Source: an uncultured Parolsenella sp. (GTDB lineage Bacteria; Actinomycetota; Coriobacteriia; Coriobacteriales; Atopobiaceae). From it: 64,000 nt of DNA. The first letter of the stretch is position 1. Each line of letters begins with the position of its first letter. Where the stretch lies: contig CAKUNF010000009.1 of assembly GCA_934668375.1 (NCBI GenBank), positions 5,632 through 69,631 of the forward strand, read 5' to 3'. The notes beneath the pieces are model-generated. The model ran no database searches, had not been told where the DNA came from, and was given only the letters and a program-made list of their open reading frames with translations. The position numbers and the translations under genes are program-made. Positions 17,071-24,968 of this stretch are shown one piece after another.

Positions 17071-18036
17071 CTAGCCGACGAGCTTGCCCTTGCCCTCGGG
17101 GCGCGGGCGAACGCCGTCGCACACGATGGGGTCATAGTGGAGCGTGAGCACGATGCCAAGCTCGCGCTCCACCTCCTTTTCTATGCCGTCGAGAACGGCA
17201 TGAATCTCGAGCGGGTCGCCGTCCGCCGGCATCTCGACGTGGGCGCTCGCGAGCTTCCTGCCGGGACCGTAGTCGTGGATCATGAGGTCGTGCATGCCCA
17301 GCACGCCCGGCTTGCCGAGGATGATCTCGTGCACGCGGTTGATGACCTCCTCCGAGGGCGCCTGGCCCAGCAACGGATTCACCGTGTCCCTCACGAGCCC
17401 CAGGCCACTCACGAGCACGAACGCGCCAACGCCAAGCGCCACCCAGCCATCAAGCTGAAGGTTCGTGATATACGAGATGACCGAGCACGCGAGAACCGTG
17501 AACGTCGCGATGGCATCGTTTCTCGAGTCAACGGCCGTGGCCTCGAGAGTCTCGGACTCGATGCGACGGCCGATCGTGCGGTTAAAGCTCATCATCCATG
17601 CCTTGACGGCGATGGAGAGCAGCATGACCACGATGACGGGCAGGCCGAACTCGACCGGCTGCGGGTCGACGATGCGCTCGATTCCCGAGCGCGCAAGCTC
17701 CAGACCCACGGCTGTCACAAGGACGGCGACGACGAGGCCCGCAAGGTACTCGAAGCGCCCATGGCCATAGGGGTGCCCCTTGTCCGCAGGCTTGCTCGCC
17801 AGCTTGAACCCCGCAAGCGTCACGATGTTGCTCGATGCGTCGGAGAGGTTGTTGAGGGCATCCGCCACGATCGAGACGGAGCCGGACATGAGGCCGATGG
17901 CCCCCTTCGCAAGGCAGAGGACCACGTTGCAAACGATGCCGACGAGTCCGGCCATGAGCCCGTATGAGGTACGGACGTCCGGGTCGTTCACGCGCCCGTA
18001 GTTTTTCACGAACAGCCTCGACAGCCAGTCAGTCAT
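17071..18036 (-). CDS. cation diffusion facilitator (CDF) family exporter
   Basis: 321 residues with six membrane segments in the first ~215 and a cytoplasmic C-terminal domain. Metal-site signatures include SIVADALNNLSDASSN (the HxxxD-type site in segment 2 has Asp and Asn here), KGHPYGHGRFEYLAG and SRNDAIAT in segment 5. Members export Zn, Mn, Fe or Co by proton antiport; the metal is not assignable. The ATG at 18036 has GGGGAG 11 bases upstream; a GTG 12 bases earlier is too close to it. Confidence 0.9.
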   Translation of the reverse strand: MTDWLSRLFVKNYGRVNDPDVRTSYGLMAGLVGIVCNVVLCLAKGAIGLMSGSVSIVADALNNLSDASSNIVTLAGFKLASKPADKGHPYGHGRFEYLAGLVVAVLVTAVGLELARSGIERIVDPQPVEFGLPVIVVMLLSIAVKAWMMSFNRTIGRRIESETLEATAVDSRNDAIATFTVLACSVISYITNLQLDGWVALGVGAFVLVSGLGLVRDTVNPLLGQAPSEEVINRVHEIILGKPGVLGMHDLMIHDYGPGRKLASAHVEMPADGDPLEIHAVLDGIEKEVERELGIVLTLHYDPIVCDGVRPRPEGKGKLVG

Positions 18037-18061
18037 GGCAAACAGCACTCCCCTTTACGCA

Positions 18062-18098
18062 CGAGGAGGGCATCCGGAAGTACCGGACACCCTCCTCG
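18062..18098. terminator. strong hairpin downstream of the HTH-RGG gene
   Basis: CGAGGAGGG and CCCTCCTCG pair perfectly, with an inner CCGG/CCGG stem. It lies after the stop of the gene ending at 18138 (minus strand) and just before the CDF gene, so it probably ends the first and may be part of the leader of the second. There is no T-run. Confidence 0.55.
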
Positions 18099-18137
18099 CG
18101 CCTTATACCCAGGCTCTGGGCCTTGAATCGCTAGACC

Positions 18138-19205
18138 TTAGTAGCGGTTGCCGCCACGGTAGCCGCCGCGGTCGCCACCGCGGTTGTCACGGCCGCCGAA
18201 GCCGCCGCGGTCATTGCCGCCACGGTAGCCGCCGCGGTCGCCGTTGCCGCGGAAGCCGCCGCGGTCGCCGCCGCGGGAGTCACGGCTGTCACGGCCGCCG
18301 AAGCCGCCGCGGTCGTTGCCGCCACGGAAGCCGCCGCGGTCGCCGTTGCCGCGGAAGCCGCCGCGGTCGCCGCCGCGGGAGTCACGGCCACCGAAGCCGC
18401 CACGACCACCGCGGTCGCCACCGCGGTCGTTGCCGCGGAAGCCGCCACGGTCATTGCCGCCGCGGAAGCCGCCGCGGTCGCCGCCGCGGGAGTCACGGCC
18501 GCCGAAGCCGCCGCGGCCACCGCGGTCGCCGCCACGGTCGTTGCCGCCGCGGAAGCCGTTGCGGCCGCCGCGGTCGTCGCGCTTGCCGCCGAAGCCGCCG
18601 CGCTCCTCGCGGTCATCGTCCAGGCCGAGGGCCACGAGCGGATCAATCACCTTGTCGAGAAGGGCGATGAGCTGGGCCATGTCGTCCTCGCCAAGGCCGG
18701 GGACGAGGTCCTCGCCCTTGCGCTCGAAGGCCTCAGCGCGCTCGATGGCGCCCTCGTCGGCCATGACGACGACCTTGCGCATGTCGGGCTCCTCCGGCTC
18801 GACGCGCGCGACGATGTCGTTCTTCTCGGCCTCGGCCATCATGGAGTCGAGCTCGCGCAGGCGCATGCCGAGCAGCTCGGACATCTCCTTCTGCTCCATC
18901 TTGGGCTTGAGCTGCAGGAGCTTGAGCGCGCGCACGAGGGCGCTCGCCTTGCCGCCCTTCTCCTCCTGCTCGCGGCGCATCACGGCGCGGCGGCAGCGGA
19001 GCAGGCGGGCGGCCTTGTTGGCCTTGTCGAACAGGACGTCGTTGGCGTCGGTCTGCTCGGCAGCCACATCCTCGGCCTTGGGCTCGGAAGCCTCGGCCTC
19101 GGCGGTGTTCTCGGTGTCGTTCTCAACGGCCTCGACCTCGGCCGTCTCCTCCACGACCTCAGTCGTGGCCTCGTCTAGCGTCTCGTCATTCTCGAACTGG
19201 GACAT
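18138..19205 (-). CDS. winged-helix protein with long C-terminal RGG/FRGG repeat tail
   Basis: 355 residues in three parts. Residues 1-60 are acidic and Glu/Thr-rich. Residues ~60-190 contain a MarR-like winged helix (SALVRALKLLQLKP, then EMSELLGMRLRELDSMM, and a wing with DMRKVVVM). From about residue 205 to the end the chain is made of Arg/Gly/Asp/Phe units such as RGGFGGRDSRGGDRGG and GNDRGGFRG, an RNA-binding type disordered region. HTH and RGG parts together suggest a nucleic-acid-binding regulator. Two adjacent ATG codons follow AAGGAGAC; the second (19205) gives the better spacing. The nucleotide repeats in the tail may expand or contract. Confidence 0.7.
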   Translation of the reverse strand: MSQFENDETLDEATTEVVEETAEVEAVENDTENTAEAEASEPKAEDVAAEQTDANDVLFDKANKAARLLRCRRAVMRREQEEKGGKASALVRALKLLQLKPKMEQKEMSELLGMRLRELDSMMAEAEKNDIVARVEPEEPDMRKVVVMADEGAIERAEAFERKGEDLVPGLGEDDMAQLIALLDKVIDPLVALGLDDDREERGGFGGKRDDRGGRNGFRGGNDRGGDRGGRGGFGGRDSRGGDRGGFRGGNDRGGFRGNDRGGDRGGRGGFGGRDSRGGDRGGFRGNGDRGGFRGGNDRGGFGGRDSRDSRGGDRGGFRGNGDRGGYRGGNDRGGFGGRDNRGGDRGGYRGGNRY

Positions 19206-19390
19206 CATGTCTCCTTCTTGCGCCATCCACGGCGCTCACCTGGCGCATCCTCGCGCCCCATGCCGGATTCCTCAACTCAGATCATCTATGTCATTCGTCT
19301 CTTTGCCCCTCCCGGGGCGCCCGGCACCAGCGGATTAGTTTAAGGCCCGAGCTGGGCAAACGCGGCCGCGCTCCCACATTCACCGAAACG

Positions 19391-19431
19391 CCAAGGTGCC
19401 CAGGGGCGATCGCCGTCCTTGGGCACCTTGG
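19391..19431. terminator. hairpin downstream of the XRE-aminotransferase gene
   Basis: CCAAGGTGCCC and GGGCACCTTGG are perfect arms around an inner GGCGATCGCC palindrome. It lies 22 bases beyond the aminotransferase stop on the minus strand. Confidence 0.6.
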
Positions 19432-19452
19432 GTTGGGGCTATTCCGGGGGCG

Positions 19453-20946
19453 CTACTCCTGGTGATAGGTGGAGAGGAAGTCCGCGAGGTCGTCCATGCA
19501 CTCGGCGAGGACGTCGATGCGCGGCAGGTACACCACGCGGAAGTGGTCCGGCTGCTCCCAGTTGAAGCCGCCGCCGCGCGTCACGAGGATCTTCTTCTCA
19601 TGCAGAAGGTCGAGGGCAAACTGCTCGTCATCGTGGATGTTGAACTTCTTCACGTCGATCTTGGGGAAGATGTAGAACGCCGCCTTGGGCTTTACGGCCG
19701 TGATGCCGTCGATTTCGTTGAGCGCGCGGTAGACAAAGTCGCGCTGGTCATAGACGCGACCGCCGGGGCGCACGTACGTCTCGACGCTCTGGTAGCCGCC
19801 GAGCGCCGTCTGCACGATGGACTGCGCCGGCACGTTTGAGCACAGGCGCATGTTGGAGAGCATGTTGACGCCGAGCAAAAAGTCACGCATGCAGCGGATG
19901 TTGCCGGACAGGATCATCCAGCCGATGCGGTAGCCGGCGATCATGTGGCTCTTGGACAGGCCGGAGAACGTGACGCACGGCAGGTCGGGCGCGAGCGAGG
20001 CGATCGAGACGTGCTCCACGCCGTCCATGCACAGGCGGTCATAGATCTCGTCCGAGAAGATCATGAGCTGGTGGCGGCGCGCCACCTCGACGATCTGCTC
20101 GAGGACCTCGCGCGGGTAGACGGCACCCGTGGGGTTGTTGGGGTTGATGATGACGAGGGCCTTCGTGCGGTCGGTGATCTTCGACTCCATGTCGTCGATG
20201 TCGGGGTACCACTCGGCCTGCTCGTCGCACAGGTAGTGGACGGGGCGGCCGCCGGCGAGGGTGGCGCAGGCGGTCCACAGCGGGTAGTCCGGGCTGGGGA
20301 TGAGGATCTCGTCGCCGTCGTCGAGCAGGGCGTGCATGGAGAGCTGGATGAGCTCGGAGACGCCGTTGCCCGTGTAGATATGCTCCATCTGAACGTTGGG
20401 CAGGCCCTTGACCTGCGCATACTGCATGATGGCCTTGCGGGCGGAGAAGAGGCCGCGCGAGTCCGAGTAGCCCTCGCAGTCCGTGAGCTGCTGGCGCATG
20501 TCCTTCACGACCTCGTCGGGCGTGCGGAAGCCGAACGGCGCGGGGTTGCCGATGTTGAGCTTGAGGATGCGCTCGCCCTCAGCCTCCATGCGGGCCGCCT
20601 CGTCAACGACGGGGCCACGGACGTCATACAGGACGTGGTCGAGCTTCGAGGACTTCTTGAACTCTCTCATGGGGCGCTCCCTCTCGTTGCGAACTTGAAC
20701 ATGGGGCTTGGCTTGCTCACGGGCCTCCGGCTGGCCCTCGAGCCAATCGGCCGTGACGCCGAGAAGGTCGGCGAGCAGGGCCAGTGAGTCCTGGCGCGGC
20801 CTAACCTTGCCGCTCACGTACTGGCTGAGCTGGCTCTTTCCCAGCTTCTCCCCGCGCTGTGACGCCATGCGCACAAGGTCTGCCTGCTTGAGTCCCGCCT
20901 CGTCCATGGCGTGTCTGAGACGCGCGGAGAACCCGTCTTGCTCCAT
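19453..20946 (-). CDS. XRE-type HTH fused to a class I aminotransferase
   Basis: 497 residues. The first ~75 form a Cro/CI-type HTH (LRHAMDEAGLKQADLVRMAS, then KSQLSQYVSGKVRPR). From about residue 95 the chain is a fold-type I aminotransferase of the AlaA/aspartate family: NIGNPAPFGF, YTGNGVSELI, INPNNPTG, SDEIYD, the PLP Lys in SGLSKSHMIAGYR and the carboxylate Arg near FRVVYLP. It probably makes alanine from pyruvate and glutamate, with DNA binding by the added domain. The ATG at 20946 follows GGAG by six bases. Four copies of a 10-bp element just upstream are likely its own operators. Confidence 0.9.
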   Translation of the reverse strand: MEQDGFSARLRHAMDEAGLKQADLVRMASQRGEKLGKSQLSQYVSGKVRPRQDSLALLADLLGVTADWLEGQPEAREQAKPHVQVRNERERPMREFKKSSKLDHVLYDVRGPVVDEAARMEAEGERILKLNIGNPAPFGFRTPDEVVKDMRQQLTDCEGYSDSRGLFSARKAIMQYAQVKGLPNVQMEHIYTGNGVSELIQLSMHALLDDGDEILIPSPDYPLWTACATLAGGRPVHYLCDEQAEWYPDIDDMESKITDRTKALVIINPNNPTGAVYPREVLEQIVEVARRHQLMIFSDEIYDRLCMDGVEHVSIASLAPDLPCVTFSGLSKSHMIAGYRIGWMILSGNIRCMRDFLLGVNMLSNMRLCSNVPAQSIVQTALGGYQSVETYVRPGGRVYDQRDFVYRALNEIDGITAVKPKAAFYIFPKIDVKKFNIHDDEQFALDLLHEKKILVTRGGGFNWEQPDHFRVVYLPRIDVLAECMDDLADFLSTYHQE

Positions 20947-20970
20947 GCACTTCTCCAATCTGGCTGCATG

Positions 20971-21062
20971 AGTTCAATTTCAGTGGCCAGATTGGCATGA
21001 AATTGAACTATTTGGGTTCGTTAGTTCAATTTAGCGTTCACGGTAGCACATCAAATTGAACT
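20971..21062. promoter_or_regulatory. four alternating copies of AGTTCAATTT: likely XRE operator array
   Basis: AGTTCAATTT occurs at 20971-20980 and 21023-21032, and its exact inverse AAATTGAACT at 21000-21009 and 21053-21062. Each forward copy faces an inverted copy 19-20 bases away. The array lies directly upstream of the XRE-aminotransferase start and on the promoter side of the divergent alcohol dehydrogenase gene. Autoregulation, with possible control of the neighbour, is inferred. Confidence 0.75.
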
Positions 21063-21095
21063 TATGTGGCACGTTTGGGCATGAGGCGGCATCAT

Positions 21096-21156
21096 CACGC
21101 AAGCGGCATCCGATTGCGTGTTGTATGTTGACTACTTAACATCTCAGCTCTATCGT
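21096..21156 (+). promoter_or_regulatory. promoter and palindrome for the alcohol/aldehyde dehydrogenase operon
   Basis: TTGACT (21128-21133) and TATCGT (21151-21156) are separated by 17 bases and form a sigma70-like promoter. Just upstream, CACGCAA (21096-21102) and TTGCGTG (21114-21120) form a perfect inverted repeat, a possible activator site. Confidence 0.5.
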
Positions 21157-21165
21157 TGTGCCCGG

Positions 21166-21198
21166 ATGGGACAAAGGAACCCGTCCCCAATGTCCCAT
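21166..21198. repeat. dispersed palindrome, CCCGTCCCC type (family C)
   Basis: ATGGGACA and TGTCCCAT are perfect arms around AAGGAACCCGTCCCCAA. It lies in the 5' leader of the alcohol dehydrogenase gene, so it would be in the mRNA next to the ribosome-binding site. Confidence 0.65.
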
Positions 21199-21209
21199 GG
21201 AGGAGACAG

Positions 21210-22499
21210 ATGAATCCACTGCGCAGGGCCTGGTGCCGCACCTACCAGGCCGCGTTTCGCATCGCACTACCCATCCTGCCCTATCGCGAGCCCAAGATTC
21301 TCGATTCGGTCCAGGCCGTGCCCGTCGAGCTCTCGAGCCGCGGCATTGGCTCCGTGCTGCTCGTCACGGACCCGGGCATCGCCCGCATCGGGCTCACGCG
21401 TGGGCTCGAGAGCGCCCTCGCAGGCGCGGGCATCACGTGCGTCACGTACTCAGAGACGGTCGCCAACCCCACCGTCGCCAACGTGGAGGCAGCGCTCGAG
21501 CTTTACCGCGCAAGCGGTTGCCAGGCCATCATCGGCTTTGGCGGCGGCTCATCCATGGACTGCGCAAAGGCCGTGGGCGCCCGTGTCGCCCAGCCCCGCA
21601 AGAGCGTGGGAGCCATGCGCGGCCTCCTGCGCGTGCATCGAAGGCTTCCGCTGCTCATAGCCGTTCCAACCACGGCGGGCACCGGCAGCGAGGTGACGCT
21701 CGCCGCCGTCATCACGGACGAGAACACGCGCTACAAGTACCCCATCAACGACTTCGCGCTCATCCCGAGCATCGCCGTCCACGACTGGCGCCTCACGGAG
21801 GGCCTGCCCGCATCCGTCACGGGGCAGACGGGCATGGACGCGCTCACGCATGCGGTCGAGGCGTTCATCGGTCGCAGTACGACGCGCCACACCCGCGAGA
21901 TGGCGCTGGACGCCGTTCGCCTCATCCACAACAACCTGCTCGCCGCCTACGAGGACGGCAGCGACGAGCGGGCGCGGCGCAACATGCTCACGGCCTCCTA
22001 CGAGGCAGGCATTGCGTTCACCCAGTCCTACGTGGGCTATGTCCACGCGATCGCACACAGCCTCGGCGGCAGGTACGGCATCCCCCACGGCCTCGCGAAC
22101 GCCGTCATCCTCCCGCACGTGTTGCGTGCCTATGGCGCCGCCGCAGCGCCTAAGCTCGCGGTTCTCGCCCGTCATGCGGGCATCGCGACCACGAGCGAGA
22201 CGGACGACGCGGCGGCCGCGGCCTTCATCGAGTGGGTGGACGGCATGAACGCGCGCCTTGGCATCCCGGCGTACCTCGACGGAATCCGCGCCGAGGACCT
22301 CGAGGTCATGGCCGCCCACGCAGACGCCGAGGCCAACCCCCTCTACCCCGTCCCCGCGCTGTGGGACCGCACATCACTCGAGCACATGTATCGTGTTGTG
22401 GCAGGTGGGCGCTTTGCGGACGAGCCGGACACATGCCAGATGGGCCCGTCCCCGAGTCCGTCTGCGCGGACGCGTCAAGACGAGGAGGCCCTCGCATGA
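21210..22499 (+). CDS. iron-containing alcohol dehydrogenase
   Basis: 429 residues of the group III Fe-ADH family. NAD(P)-binding elements are GFGGGSSMDCAKA and PTTAGTGSEVT. Metal ligands are expected in MDALTHAVEAF and in HAIAHSLGGRYGIPHG, both present. The enzyme interconverts an alcohol and aldehyde/ketone. The ATG at 21210 has GGAGGAG upstream. Its stop overlaps the aldehyde dehydrogenase start by four bases (ATGA). The pair could oxidise an alcohol to an acid or reduce an acid-derived aldehyde; the substrate is open. Confidence 0.92.
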   Translation: MNPLRRAWCRTYQAAFRIALPILPYREPKILDSVQAVPVELSSRGIGSVLLVTDPGIARIGLTRGLESALAGAGITCVTYSETVANPTVANVEAALELYRASGCQAIIGFGGGSSMDCAKAVGARVAQPRKSVGAMRGLLRVHRRLPLLIAVPTTAGTGSEVTLAAVITDENTRYKYPINDFALIPSIAVHDWRLTEGLPASVTGQTGMDALTHAVEAFIGRSTTRHTREMALDAVRLIHNNLLAAYEDGSDERARRNMLTASYEAGIAFTQSYVGYVHAIAHSLGGRYGIPHGLANAVILPHVLRAYGAAAAPKLAVLARHAGIATTSETDDAAAAAFIEWVDGMNARLGIPAYLDGIRAEDLEVMAAHADAEANPLYPVPALWDRTSLEHMYRVVAGGRFADEPDTCQMGPSPSPSARTRQDEEALA

Positions 22500-23875
22500 A
22501 CGAGCGGCAGATAGCGCAGCTGGTCGAGCGCCAGCGCTCGTACTTCATGAGCCACGCCACCATGGACGTGGCACCGCGCCGCGCCGCGCTCGCCAGGCTG
22601 CGGGCGGCGGTCCAGGCACACGAGGACGACATCGCCCGGGCGCTGCACGATGACCTCGGCAAGTCCGCCGACGAGGGCTACATGTGCGAGACGGGCCTGG
22701 CGCTCTCCGAGATTCGCTACCAGGAGCGGCACGTCTCGCGCTGGGCACGTCCTCGCCTGCGTGCGACCGACCTCGCCAACGCCGTGGCCACGAGCCGCGT
22801 CGAGCGCGTTCCCTACGGCGTCACGCTCATCATGGCACCGTGGAACTACCCGTTTCTGCTCACGCTCGAACCGCTCGCCGGGGCGCTCGCCGCGGGCAAT
22901 GTCGTGGTCGTGAAGCCGAGCGCCTACGCCCCGGCGTCCTCCGCGGTCCTGCGCCAGATATGCGAGGAGGCCTTTGAGCCCGAGCTCGTGAGCGTGGTCG
23001 AGGGCGGTCGCGCGGAGAACGAGGCCCTGCTCGACCAGCGCTGGGACAACATCTTCTTCACCGGCAGCGTCAACGTGGGCAAGCTCGTGATGACCAGGGC
23101 CGCGGAGCACCTCACGCCCGTGACGCTCGAGCTGGGAGGCAAGAGCCCCTGCATCGTCGAGCGCAGCGCCAACCTGCGCGTGGCGGCGCGGCGCATCGCC
23201 TTTGGCAAGTGGCTCAACGTGGGCCAGACGTGCGTTGCGCCTGATTACGTCCTCGTTGACCGCAGCATAAAGGACGAGCTCATCGGCCTTATCCGCGAGG
23301 AGACGCGCGCAATGTACGGAGACGACGCCCTCGCGAACCCCTCATACGGCAAGATGGTCAATCGCAAGCACTTCGACCGCGTGTCGGGGCTCATCGACCC
23401 GGCGAAGGTCGTCATGGGAGGACGCTCGGACGAGCGGGCGCTGCGCATCGAGCCCACCATCATGGACAACGTGACGCCCGAGGACGCCATCATGGGCGAG
23501 GAGATCTTTGGCCCCGTTCTGCCCGTCATCGCCTACGGCGACCTCGAGGAGGCGCTGCGATTCGTGGAGGAGCGCCCGACGCCGCTCGCCCTCTACCTGT
23601 TCACGGGCAATCGTGCGCTTGCCCGACGCGTCATGCGGGACGTCCCGTTCGGCGGCGGTTGCGTCAACGACACGATCATGCACCTCGCCACGTCCCACAT
23701 GGGATTTGGCGGCATGGGTGCCTCGGGCATGGGCAGCTACCACGGGCGCAAGAGCCTCGAGGCGTTCTCGCACGAGAAGAGCGTCGTGGACAAGGCCACC
23801 TGGCTCGACGCGCCGTTTCGCTATCAGCCCCACGCAAGCTGGAAGCGCTTCTTTGTCCGGAAGTTCGTCCACTAG
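22496..23875 (+). CDS. aldehyde dehydrogenase
   Basis: 459 residues of the class 3-like ALDH branch (short, acting on medium or long-chain aldehydes). MAPWNYPFLL, KPSAYAPASS, FTGSVNVGK and the general-base Glu in LELGGKSP are present. The catalytic Cys is in VGQTCVAPDYV. GEEIFGPVLPV marks the C-terminal part. The C-terminus lacks an obvious membrane anchor. It is translationally coupled to the Fe-ADH gene and ends 24 bases before a strong 68-bp palindrome. Confidence 0.93.
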   Translation: MNERQIAQLVERQRSYFMSHATMDVAPRRAALARLRAAVQAHEDDIARALHDDLGKSADEGYMCETGLALSEIRYQERHVSRWARPRLRATDLANAVATSRVERVPYGVTLIMAPWNYPFLLTLEPLAGALAAGNVVVVKPSAYAPASSAVLRQICEEAFEPELVSVVEGGRAENEALLDQRWDNIFFTGSVNVGKLVMTRAAEHLTPVTLELGGKSPCIVERSANLRVAARRIAFGKWLNVGQTCVAPDYVLVDRSIKDELIGLIREETRAMYGDDALANPSYGKMVNRKHFDRVSGLIDPAKVVMGGRSDERALRIEPTIMDNVTPEDAIMGEEIFGPVLPVIAYGDLEEALRFVEERPTPLALYLFTGNRALARRVMRDVPFGGGCVNDTIMHLATSHMGFGGMGASGMGSYHGRKSLEAFSHEKSVVDKATWLDAPFRYQPHASWKRFFVRKFVH

Positions 23876-23898
23876 GCGGCCGTCACGTTATAAACTAC

Positions 23899-23966
23899 GC
23901 GAGCGCTGCAAATCGGACACTTAGGCGGCCCAAGGGCCCTGTAAGCGTCCGATTTGCAGCGCTCGC
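23899..23966. repeat. 68-bp palindrome with 20-bp perfect arms (family D, copy 1)
   Basis: The arms begin GCGAGCGCTGCAAATCGGAC (23899-23918) and are repeated in inverted form at 23947-23966; the centre has a smaller GGCCC/GGGCC stem. It lies between the ALDH stop and the ArsC-like gene start. A related 75-bp palindrome closes the other side of that gene. Confidence 0.85.
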
Positions 23967-24000
23967 GACAAGGAAGGTCAAGAGGGCCCAGGGAGCAGAC

Positions 24001-24342
24001 GTGAACATCCAGATCTTTGGCACCAAGAAGAGCTTCGACACCAAGAAGGCCCAGCGCTGGTTCAAGGAGCGTCGCATCAAGTTCCAGTTCGTCGACCTGC
24101 GCGAGAAGGAGATGAGCAAGGGCGAGCTCAGAAGCGTGGCGCAGGCAGCCGGCGGCGTCGACACCCTTCTCGACCCCAAGGCAAGGGACGAGGACACGCT
24201 CGCCCTCGTTCAGTACCTTGCCGAGAGCCAGCGCTTCGACAAGCTGCTCGAGAACCAGCAGCTGCTCCGCGAGCCCATCGTGAGAAACGGGCGCCAGGCA
24301 ACGGCTGGCTACTGCCCCGACGTCTGGAACGGCTGGGAGTAA
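24001..24342 (+). CDS. ArsC/Spx-family thioredoxin-fold protein
   Basis: 113 residues with the ArsC fold: IQIFGTKKSFDTKKAQRWF, RIKFQFVDLRE, LLRE and PIVRNGRQATAGY. The usual N-terminal CxxC or Cx5R cysteine is absent; the position reads GTKKSFDT, so it is not a canonical arsenate reductase. It is more like the YffB/Spx-type proteins of unknown activity. The GTG at 24001 follows GGGAGCA. The gene is enclosed by two related palindromes. Confidence 0.8.
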   Translation: MNIQIFGTKKSFDTKKAQRWFKERRIKFQFVDLREKEMSKGELRSVAQAAGGVDTLLDPKARDEDTLALVQYLAESQRFDKLLENQQLLREPIVRNGRQATAGYCPDVWNGWE

Positions 24343-24343
24343 A

Positions 24344-24418
24344 AACGCGAGTGCAGCAATATCGTCACTGGCGAGGCCGTTTGGAGGCCCGGGGTGACCG
24401 ATTGGCTGCACTCGCGTT
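24344..24418. repeat. 75-bp palindrome with 14-bp perfect arms (family D, copy 2)
   Basis: AACGCGAGTGCAGC (24344-24357) is inverted at 24405-24418; GTCAC and GTGAC pair further in and GAGGCC/GGCC near the centre. It starts one base after the ArsC-like stop. Its outer sequence GCGAG(T)GC resembles copy 1. A terminator role is possible, but there is no T-run. Confidence 0.75.
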
Positions 24419-24458
24419 GCGCGTGCGGCGGCGAGACCCACCGCGATGAGGTCCTGAG

Positions 24459-24881
24459 CTAGACGAGCTTGCCGGCGCAGTGGTCGACGCAGTGCTGCAC
24501 GACCTCGGCCACCCAGCCGGAGTACTTGCGCGTGCGAGACTCGAACTTGCCGTTCACGAGCGCGTCGAACTTCACGCGCACAAGCTGGAAGCGGCGCACC
24601 TGCGTGTCGCGGTCGAGCGACAGGCAGCCCTCGGTGGCCGTGTAGGGAGCCATGGACGCGATGATCTTGGGGTTGAACATGACCTGCGGGCCATTGGCGC
24701 CCTCGAACGCGATGACGGCCTTCGTGGAGCCGATCTGGTTCGCCGCGAGGCCGGCGCAGTTCTCGGTGGCGCCCATGGTGTCGACGAGGTCCTGGGCAAC
24801 CTCGGCGTCCTCGACGGTGGCGGGCTCCGCCGGCTTGCCGAGGAACTCCTCGTCCTTAACGATGTCCTTGACCATGTCCAT
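24459..24881 (-). CDS. peptide deformylase family protein with altered HExxH motif
   Basis: 140 residues. PDF motif 1 is GLAANQIG (residues 44-51), motif 2 EGCLS with the metal-binding Cys86, and motif 3 reads QHCVDHC (His130 and His134), where the usual catalytic Glu is a Cys (131). PDF removes the formyl group from new proteins; metal binding should be kept, but the general base is missing, so activity may be altered. I recall related clostridial sequences with the same QHCxDH change, which may form a distinct subfamily. The start follows a GGAAAGGGATGG-type site. Confidence 0.8.
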   Translation of the reverse strand: MDMVKDIVKDEEFLGKPAEPATVEDAEVAQDLVDTMGATENCAGLAANQIGSTKAVIAFEGANGPQVMFNPKIIASMAPYTATEGCLSLDRDTQVRRFQLVRVKFDALVNGKFESRTRKYSGWVAEVVQHCVDHCAGKLV

Positions 24882-24968
24882 CCCTTTCCTGCGAGGCCGC
24901 GCATGCCATGCGGTGCCGCGACCGGTTCTTTTTGCCCCATCGATGATACGTGATTGGGGCGCCCGCCG

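Noticed and set aside
18138..18570. Repetitive DNA that looks like a CRISPR or tandem array
   Set aside because: The repeats are in frame, encode RGG units, and have no unique spacers of constant length. They are part of the HTH-RGG gene.
23659..24342. A long fused protein joining the ALDH 3' end with the ArsC-like gene
   Set aside because: The frame passes through a 68-bp palindrome and has no start site. The GTG at 24001 has a good ribosome-binding site and fits the family.
24001..24342. Arsenate reductase function for the ArsC-like protein
   Set aside because: The N-terminal active-site Cys is absent and there are no ars genes nearby.
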